From: an uncultured Selenomonadales bacterium
Lineage (GTDB): Bacteria; Bacillota; Negativicutes; Selenomonadales; Selenomonadaceae
Assembly (NCBI GenBank): GCA_937877655.1
Contig: CALFJC010000107.1
Span: 1 to 11,040 of the forward strand
Direction: 5' to 3'
Length of the DNA stretch: 11,040 bases
Part shown: in pieces, positions 7,175-11,040 of the stretch
How positions within the stretch are numbered: position 1 is the first letter of the stretch
Layout: each line of letters opens with the position of its first letter
Notes under the pieces: model-generated
The model's input: only the letters and a program-made list of their open reading frames with translations
Told to the model about the DNA's origin: nothing
Database searches by the model: none
Program-made: the position numbers and the translations under genes

Positions 7175-7768
7175 ATTAGTAGGGAAACTTTGAGGATCAA
7201 TGAGGAGATTCGTATTCGCGAAGTGCGGGTTACCGATGCGAACGGCGAACAACTCGGCGTCATGCTCACCAGAGACGCGCTTAAACTTGCCGAAGACAAA
7301 CATCTTGATTTAGTCGAGGTCGCGCCCAAAGCCAGACCGCCTGTTTGCCGCATTATGGATTTCGGCAAATATCGTTATGAACAGCAAAAACGCGAAAAGG
7401 AAGTCCGCAAAAAGCAAAAAATCATCACGATTAAAGAGGTAAAACTCCGTCCGAATATCGAGCAACATGATTTTGAAGTCAAGCTCAAAAATGCGCAACG
7501 CTTTATCGAAGAGGGAAACAAAGTCAAGGTAACGATAATGTTTCGCGGGCGCGAGCTCTCTCATCCCGAATTGGGCAGTGAAGTTTTGGGCAGACTCGCC
7601 AAAGCTCTGGAAGAGGTCGTGACAGTCGAGCGCGCCGCCAAACTTGAGGGCAAAAATATGACAATGATTCTCTCTCCTAAGGCACAAAAGGCGCAAAAGA
7701 CCAAGAAGACAAATACAAAAGGAGGGGACGGCAGTGCCCAAAATCAAGACGCATCGAGCAGCAGCTAA
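7175..7768 (+). CDS. infC: Translation initiation factor IF-3, ATT start
   Basis: Binds the 30S subunit, keeps it apart from 50S and proofreads initiator tRNA and start codon. It is 197 residues from the ATT at 7175, which reads (M)SRETLRINEEIRIREVRV. The IF-3 signature RIMDFGKYRYEQQK lies at about 59-72, a lysine-rich linker follows, and the C-terminal domain contains KVTIMFRGRELSHPELG. I prefer ATT 7175 to the TTG at 7190 because GGAGGTG (7161-7167) is 7 bases before ATT, whereas TTG lacks a site. The residues in between also match the normal IF-3 N-terminus. Unusual AUU starts in infC are the known basis of IF-3 autoregulation in Escherichia coli. A C-terminal tail rich in Gln, Lys and Ser extends past the domain and overlaps rpmI by 35 bases. 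Confidence 0.95.
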   Translation: MSRETLRINEEIRIREVRVTDANGEQLGVMLTRDALKLAEDKHLDLVEVAPKARPPVCRIMDFGKYRYEQQKREKEVRKKQKIITIKEVKLRPNIEQHDFEVKLKNAQRFIEEGNKVKVTIMFRGRELSHPELGSEVLGRLAKALEEVVTVERAAKLEGKNMTMILSPKAQKAQKTKKTNTKGGDGSAQNQDASSSS

Positions 7769-7934
7769 ACGCTTTCACGTGACCGGCAGCGGCGAATTCA
7801 AACGCAATAAAGCTTACAAAAGTCATATTTTGGAAAAGAAAACCCGCAAACGCAAGAGAAATCTCCGTAAGGCAACGCTTGCTTCGGCGGCAGATCGTGC
7901 TCGCGTAAAGAGAATGCTCCCATACAGCAATTAG
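7734..7934 (+). CDS. rpmI: 50S ribosomal protein L35
   Basis: A 66-residue, highly basic ribosomal protein of normal length, beginning MPKIKTHRAAAKRFHVTGSG and ending in a conserved R.KRMLPY. It starts with GTG, with AAAAGGAGGGG 6 bases upstream inside the infC tail. The 35-base overlap with infC suggests translational coupling. The TAG stop lies inside the first unit of an AATTAGG array. Confidence 0.97.
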   Translation: MPKIKTHRAAAKRFHVTGSGEFKRNKAYKSHILEKKTRKRKRNLRKATLASAADRARVKRMLPYSN

Positions 7935-8005
7935 GAATTAGGAATTAAGAATTAGGAATTTTGGAGAACTTTTCATTCCTAATTCCTCATTAATAATTCC
8001 TAATT
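7929..8005. repeat. 31-base imperfect palindrome built on AATTAGG heptamers
   Basis: The left arm (7929-7959) is four AATTAGG-like units, the third reading AATTAAG. The right arm (7975-8005) is its inverted counterpart. By eye 27 of 31 positions can pair around a 15-base loop. The left arm includes the rpmI stop codon; the right arm ends shortly before the rplT ribosome site. No T-run follows, so it is not a classic terminator. It may be a small palindromic insertion, or an RNA hairpin that protects or separates the rpmI and rplT messages. Confidence 0.8.
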
Positions 8006-8026
8006 AATAGATCGGAGGAGATTATT

Positions 8027-8380
8027 TTGCCAAGAGTAAAGGGCGGCGTCACGGCTCACAGACGCCATAAAAAAATCCTCAAGCTCGCAAAAGGTTATCG
8101 CGGCGCGAGGAGTAAACAATTCAAAAAAGCAAATGAATCCGTAATGAAGGCGGGACAATACGCGCACAGAGATCGTCGAGTCAAAAAGCGCGAATTCCGT
8201 CGCCTGTGGATTGCCAGAATCAACGCGGCGGCTCGCATTAACGGAATTTCTTACAGCAAATTGATTTGCGGCTTGACTAAGGCGGGCGTCGCCGTAGACA
8301 GAAAAATGATGGCGGAACTTGCCGTCAATGACGCGGCGGCTTTTGAAAAACTCGTCGCCATTGCCAAAGAAAATATTTGA
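8027..8380 (+). CDS. rplT: 50S ribosomal protein L20
   Basis: A 117-residue protein that binds 23S rRNA early in 50S assembly and, in Firmicutes, represses its own operon through the leader. The N-terminal basic tail MPRVKGGVTAHRRHKKILK, the helix GYRGARSKQFKKANESV and the block RDRRVKKREFRRLWIARINAA are typical, as is the C-terminal ISYSKLICGL. It starts with TTG; GGAGGAG (8014-8020) is 6 bases upstream. The 92-base gap after rpmI is filled mainly by the palindrome at 7929-8005. Confidence 0.97.
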   Translation: MPRVKGGVTAHRRHKKILKLAKGYRGARSKQFKKANESVMKAGQYAHRDRRVKKREFRRLWIARINAAARINGISYSKLICGLTKAGVAVDRKMMAELAVNDAAAFEKLVAIAKENI

Positions 8381-8397
8381 GACATTGCAAAAAATAA

Positions 8398-8432
8398 AGC
8401 GGTCGGTTAATCGCCGATCGCTTTTTAATTTT
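8398..8432 (+). terminator. Rho-independent terminator after rplT
   Basis: AGCGGTCGG (8398-8406) pairs with CCGATCGCT (8414-8422), nine pairs including one G-U. TTTTTAATTTT follows. It ends the infC operon 18 bases after the rplT stop. Confidence 0.85.
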
Positions 8433-8522
8433 CTTTCGCCGTTCCTTTGTCGGGAAAATTTTTGCCTTAGCAGTTTCATCAGCAACCTTTTTAAAAAAAT
8501 GAATGAAACTTCGATACAACAC

Positions 8523-8557
8523 AAAAAAAATTATCCCGTCCGATTTCCGAACGGGAT
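8523..8557 (-). terminator. Terminator after rarA, probably bidirectional
   Basis: ATCCCGT (8533-8539) and ACGGGAT (8551-8557) form a perfect stem, extended inward by CG/CG with a one-base mismatch. On the minus strand AATTTTTTTT follows directly. On the plus strand a short T-run also follows, so it can back up the rplT terminator. Confidence 0.8.
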
Positions 8558-8559
8558 TT

Positions 8560-9819
8560 TTATTTTCGCCAAAAATTTTCAAGCCGATTTTTAATTTGAA
8601 TTTCCGCGCCCTGCTCGGTCGGCTCGTAATATCGCGCAGAAATTTTTTCATCGGGCAGATATTGTTGTTTGACAAAATGATTTTCAAAGTCATGTGGATA
8701 TTTGTAACCGACGCCGTGCCCGAAAGTTTTCGCGCCCTTGTAATGTGTGTCGCGCAAATGCTTGGGAACTTCGGCGGAAGAATTTTTTATGTCGGCAAGG
8801 GCTTTGTCAATCGCAAGATAAGCCGCGTTGGACTTTGGAGCCCCCGCAATGTACGTGACGGCTTGCGCCAAAATTATTCGCGCTTCGGGCAAGCCGACAA
8901 ATTGCGTCGCCTGTGCCGCCGCGTTCGCCAAAATCAAAGCTTGAGGATCGGCATTGCCGACATCTTCCGCCGCGCAGATGACAATCCGCCGCGCAATGAA
9001 ATTTAAATCTTCGCCGCCGTCAATCATTTTCGCCAAATAATAAATCGCCGCGTCCGCGTCCGAGCCGCGCATACTTTTTATGAACGCGCTCGCCGTATCA
9101 AAGTGATTGTCGCCCTTTTTGTCGTAACGTCGAATTTTTTCGCCCAAAATTTCAGCCAAAGTCTCAACGGAAATTTTTTCATTGAAAGATGCCTGCTCCA
9201 AAAGATTCAAAGCCATTCGCGCATCTCCGTCCGCAAAGTCCGCGATAATTTCCAACGCCCGCTCTTCTGCAGAAAATTTTTCCGATTCAACTGCGCGGAG
9301 TAAAATTTTTTTAATGTCGGTGGCAGAAAGTTTTTCAAGGCGAACGATTTTCACGCGGCTTAAAAGTGCGGCGTTGACTTCAAAGAAAGGATTTTCCGTC
9401 GTCGCGCCGATTAAAATTATTCGTCCGTCCTCGACGTAAGGCAAAAGAAAATCTTGCTGACTTTTATTGAAACGGTGAATTTCATCGATAAATAAAATCG
9501 TCTGCTTGCGATAAAATTTCCGCTGATCCTCCGCCTCTTTGACAATCCCGCGCAGTTCGCCAATTCCCGATAATGCCGCGTTGACTTTGACGAAATTACT
9601 TTTGGTCGTGTTCGCGATAATTTTTGCAAGCGTCGTTTTGCCCGTGCCGGGTGCGCCGAAAAAAATTAAAGACGGCGTTTGCCCTTCGGAGATCATTTTT
9701 CCAAGAACGCCGCGTAAAATTTTTTCTTGTCCCGCGAAGTCCGATAAAGTTTGCGGACGCATCCTCTCGGCAAGCGGTTGATATTTTTTGTCGTCATTGA
9801 TACTGCTGAATAAATCCAT
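8560..9819 (-). CDS. rarA: Replication-associated recombination protein A (RarA/MgsA), AAA+ ATPase
   Basis: A 419-residue AAA+ ATPase of the clamp-loader-like RarA/Mgs1/WRNIP1 family. It acts at stalled replication forks and associates with single-strand-binding protein and clamp-loading functions. Visible motifs are Walker A GAPGTGKTT (55-63), Walker B ILFIDEIH (108-115), sensor 1 ATTENP with Asn143, and the arginine finger LLSR (Arg155). The family-specific stretch FNKSQQDFLLPYVE lies at 117-130. The C-terminal half carries the tetramerisation region typical of RarA, with MRGSDADAAIYYLAKM, the YKYPHDF element and QQYLP. Length is normal for Firmicutes. The ATG has GAGG 8 bases upstream and follows the HNH-like gene by 20 bases, suggesting co-transcription with it and dut. 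Confidence 0.95.
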   Translation of the reverse strand: MDLFSSINDDKKYQPLAERMRPQTLSDFAGQEKILRGVLGKMISEGQTPSLIFFGAPGTGKTTLAKIIANTTKSNFVKVNAALSGIGELRGIVKEAEDQRKFYRKQTILFIDEIHRFNKSQQDFLLPYVEDGRIILIGATTENPFFEVNAALLSRVKIVRLEKLSATDIKKILLRAVESEKFSAEERALEIIADFADGDARMALNLLEQASFNEKISVETLAEILGEKIRRYDKKGDNHFDTASAFIKSMRGSDADAAIYYLAKMIDGGEDLNFIARRIVICAAEDVGNADPQALILANAAAQATQFVGLPEARIILAQAVTYIAGAPKSNAAYLAIDKALADIKNSSAEVPKHLRDTHYKGAKTFGHGVGYKYPHDFENHFVKQQYLPDEKISARYYEPTEQGAEIQIKNRLENFWRK

Positions 9820-9839
9820 TCCAAATCCTCATAAGCCTG

Positions 9840-10406
9840 CTAATTTTGAACTGCCCTGTACCATTTGGAAATTGTGCTGTCGTCAAGAAAATTTTTGTGC
9901 TCCTGAACATAATTTATAAACCAACCCGTCATGCCGTCCCAACGCTCATTGGCAATTTCTTCAAGAGACAAGAGCCGCCAACCAATGTCCTTAAGAAGTG
10001 CGTTCGCCTTCGCAGATTTGTTTGAATAGGAAGTTGTCACAAAATTTTTTTCGTCCGTTGAAGAAGCGAAGGGAACAACTTTATCGATGTTCGCACAAAA
10101 AATCGAATATGCTTGATGCGTTTCGCTGTACTTCCAATTTTTTTGATAAGGAAATTCTTCCGGCATTAAATCGGACAGAATGTTAAGAACAGCCGGCAGA
10201 AAAACTCTCTGCCCCGAATATCTGTCAACAAAACCGTCGCGCCGAAAAATTCTCACCTGAATTGCTTCAGAGAAACGAGCTTTCTCGACATATTGCGAAA
10301 AAGGAAAACTCGTGCCGATAATTTTTTTTGCCGCGTCGACGCTTTCCGCCTCCAACGCAAGGCAAGCATGAATAATAACATCCGTTTTTGAACTTTTTAT
10401 TGCCAT
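9840..10406 (-). CDS. HNH-endonuclease-like protein with altered catalytic motif
   Basis: A 188-residue protein resembling a family of small HNH proteins. The supporting features are IFRRDGFVDRYSGQR (53-67), LPAVLNILSDLMPEEFP (70-86), ETHQAY (95-100), IDKVVPFASSTDEKNFVTTS (107-126), NKSAKAN (129-135), GWRLL, and WDGMTGWF (156-163). In typical relatives the core reads DHxVP, with His as general base, followed by an Asn and then N.AK.N. Here residue 109 is Lys (codon AAA) in place of that His, so nuclease activity is doubtful, although His97 and the Asn positions remain. No zinc-binding Cys pairs are seen. The start ATG abuts the dut stop (TAAATG), with GGGAG inside dut, which implies translational coupling. 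Its role beside dut and rarA is unknown; a DNA-related role is inferred from the fold. Confidence 0.7.
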   Translation of the reverse strand: MAIKSSKTDVIIHACLALEAESVDAAKKIIGTSFPFSQYVEKARFSEAIQVRIFRRDGFVDRYSGQRVFLPAVLNILSDLMPEEFPYQKNWKYSETHQAYSIFCANIDKVVPFASSTDEKNFVTTSYSNKSAKANALLKDIGWRLLSLEEIANERWDGMTGWFINYVQEHKNFLDDSTISKWYRAVQN

Positions 10407-10832
10407 TTAAAAATCTCCCGTAGATCCGAAACGACCGCGCCGAACTTCTCCGACTCCGATTTTGTCGCCGTCAATCGTAAAATATTTTTGGAAAATGCCC
10501 TGCGCGATTCTCATTCCCTTTTTAATTTCAAACTCGCCGCCGAAACTCATAACGGGCAAAATAATATGATCTCGATAATCGGCGTCAATCACGCCTGCGC
10601 CGTTCGCCAAAAACAAATTGTGCTTGACGGCAAGGCTCGACCGCAAATAAATCAGCAAAACTTCATCGGCAGGAAAAAAAGCTTTAAGCCCCGTCGGCAC
10701 AAGCGAAATTTTTTTCTCCGTAACGAAAATATTTTCTGCCGCCTGCAAGTCGTAACCTGCGCTGAAGGCGGTTTTTCTTGTCGGAAGTTTTATCCCGTCG
10801 TAACCGTCAAGAATTTCAAAGCCCCGAATCAT
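10407..10832 (-). CDS. dut: Deoxyuridine 5'-triphosphate nucleotidohydrolase (dUTPase)
   Basis: Hydrolyses dUTP to dUMP and pyrophosphate, keeping uracil out of DNA and supplying the dTMP pathway; the family works as a trimer. All five conserved motifs appear in this 141-residue protein: AGYDL (25-29), RSSLA (64-68), NGAGVIDADYRD (77-88), a variant RIAQGIF of the fourth motif, and the Gly-rich RRGRFGSTG near the C-terminus that closes over the substrate. Motif 3 carries the catalytic Asp. The ATG at 10832-10830 has GGGGG about 7 bases upstream, a weak ribosome site. The gene is followed without a gap by the HNH-like gene. Its first 47 codons are repeated exactly upstream at 10880-11020. Confidence 0.93.
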   Translation of the reverse strand: MIRGFEILDGYDGIKLPTRKTAFSAGYDLQAAENIFVTEKKISLVPTGLKAFFPADEVLLIYLRSSLAVKHNLFLANGAGVIDADYRDHIILPVMSFGGEFEIKKGMRIAQGIFQKYFTIDGDKIGVGEVRRGRFGSTGDF

Positions 10833-10852
10833 TTTATTTCCCCCGCCGAAAA
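10691..10852. repeat. Direct repeat copy 1 (within the dut 5' end)
   Basis: These 162 bases recur without a mismatch at 10879-11040, a tandem arrangement with a period of 188 bases. This copy covers codons 1-47 of dut plus its ribosome site and upstream flank. Confidence 0.95.
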
Positions 10853-10855
10853 TTT

Positions 10856-11020
10856 TTACACAGAAAAAGGTTCCGAGTCCGTCGGCACAAGCGAAATTTT
10901 TTTCTCCGTAACGAAAATATTTTCTGCCGCCTGCAAGTCGTAACCTGCGCTGAAGGCGGTTTTTCTTGTCGGAAGTTTTATCCCGTCGTAACCGTCAAGA
11001 ATTTCAAAGCCCCGAATCAT
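10856..11020 (-). pseudogene. Truncated dut 5' fragment in the duplicated block
   Basis: Reading from the duplicated ATG (11020-11018) gives 47 residues identical to dut, through AGYDL and up to SLVPT. It then runs into unrelated residues DSEPFSV and stops at TAA 10858-10856. Motifs 2 to 5 are lost, so no dUTPase activity is possible. It ends 23 bases before the intact dut start and could be translated as a 54-residue leader peptide. Confidence 0.75.
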
Positions 11021-11040
11021 TTTATTTCCCCCGCCGAAAA
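10879..11040. repeat. Direct repeat copy 2 (runs to the window edge)
   Basis: Exact copy of 10691-10852. Because identity continues to the last base of the window, the true end of the duplication is not visible. Perfect identity means a very recent duplication or an assembly artefact. Confidence 0.95.

Noticed and set aside
7190..7192. TTG 7190 as the infC start
   Set aside because: No ribosome site is correctly spaced before it, and the five codons upstream to ATT 7175 encode the usual SRETL-type N-terminus behind GGAGGTG.
7929..8005. Palindrome between rpmI and rplT as an intrinsic terminator
   Set aside because: The stem is A/T-rich and no T-run follows on the plus strand. Termination here would also separate rplT from its only visible promoter.
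6775..8005. CRISPR array from repeated heptamers
   Set aside because: The units are contiguous 7-mers without spacers, and no cas gene is present.

Overview
The window looks like chromosomal DNA of a low-to-moderate GC, Firmicutes-like anaerobe. A diderm of the Negativicutes (Selenomonas-type) is my best guess. The basis is the strong AGGAGG-type ribosome binding sites, several TTG/GTG/ATT starts, an infC-rpmI-rplT operon behind an attenuated leader, and a large tandem GT2 glycosyltransferase. The lineage is inference from style, not proven.

Left part (1-3465). On the minus strand lie a single-domain chromate transporter (cut by the window edge), a nicotinamidase-like isochorismatase-family hydrolase and a CrcB/FluC fluoride channel. 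They are co-oriented and may be co-transcribed. A small plus-strand HMA-like protein diverges from crcB and ends in a 4-base convergent overlap with a glyoxalase-II-like MBL hydrolase. Upstream of the hydrolase, also on the minus strand, is a membrane-anchored coiled-coil protein of unknown function.

Centre (3466-6848). Back-to-back sigma-70-type promoters drive the coiled-coil gene leftward and a giant glycosyltransferase gene rightward. The glycosyltransferase has two GT-A domains and a duplicated C-terminal beta-rich domain. Its only plausible start (ATG 3614, AAGGAGG site) is separated from the long reading frame by a run of 11 C (3651-3661) that puts them out of frame. Gaining one C or losing two would join them. 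This is the signature of a phase-variable ON/OFF switch of a surface-glycan enzyme and is the most exciting item here, although a homopolymer sequencing error must be excluded. A terminator follows the gene.

Right of centre (6849-8432) is the translation operon infC-rpmI-rplT. It has a TTGACA promoter, a leader ending in an intrinsic terminator (L20-leader-like attenuation), an ATT start for infC, and terminator hairpins downstream. Heptamer arrays (AATTAGG) begin on the stop codons of both the glycosyltransferase and rpmI. The second array forms one arm of a 31-base imperfect palindrome.

Right end (8523-11040). The minus-strand cluster dut - HNH-like protein - rarA concerns nucleotide-pool and genome maintenance. 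The HNH-like protein has lost the His of its DHxxP motif. At the window edge, 162 bases covering the 5' end of dut are repeated exactly, leaving a truncated dut fragment.
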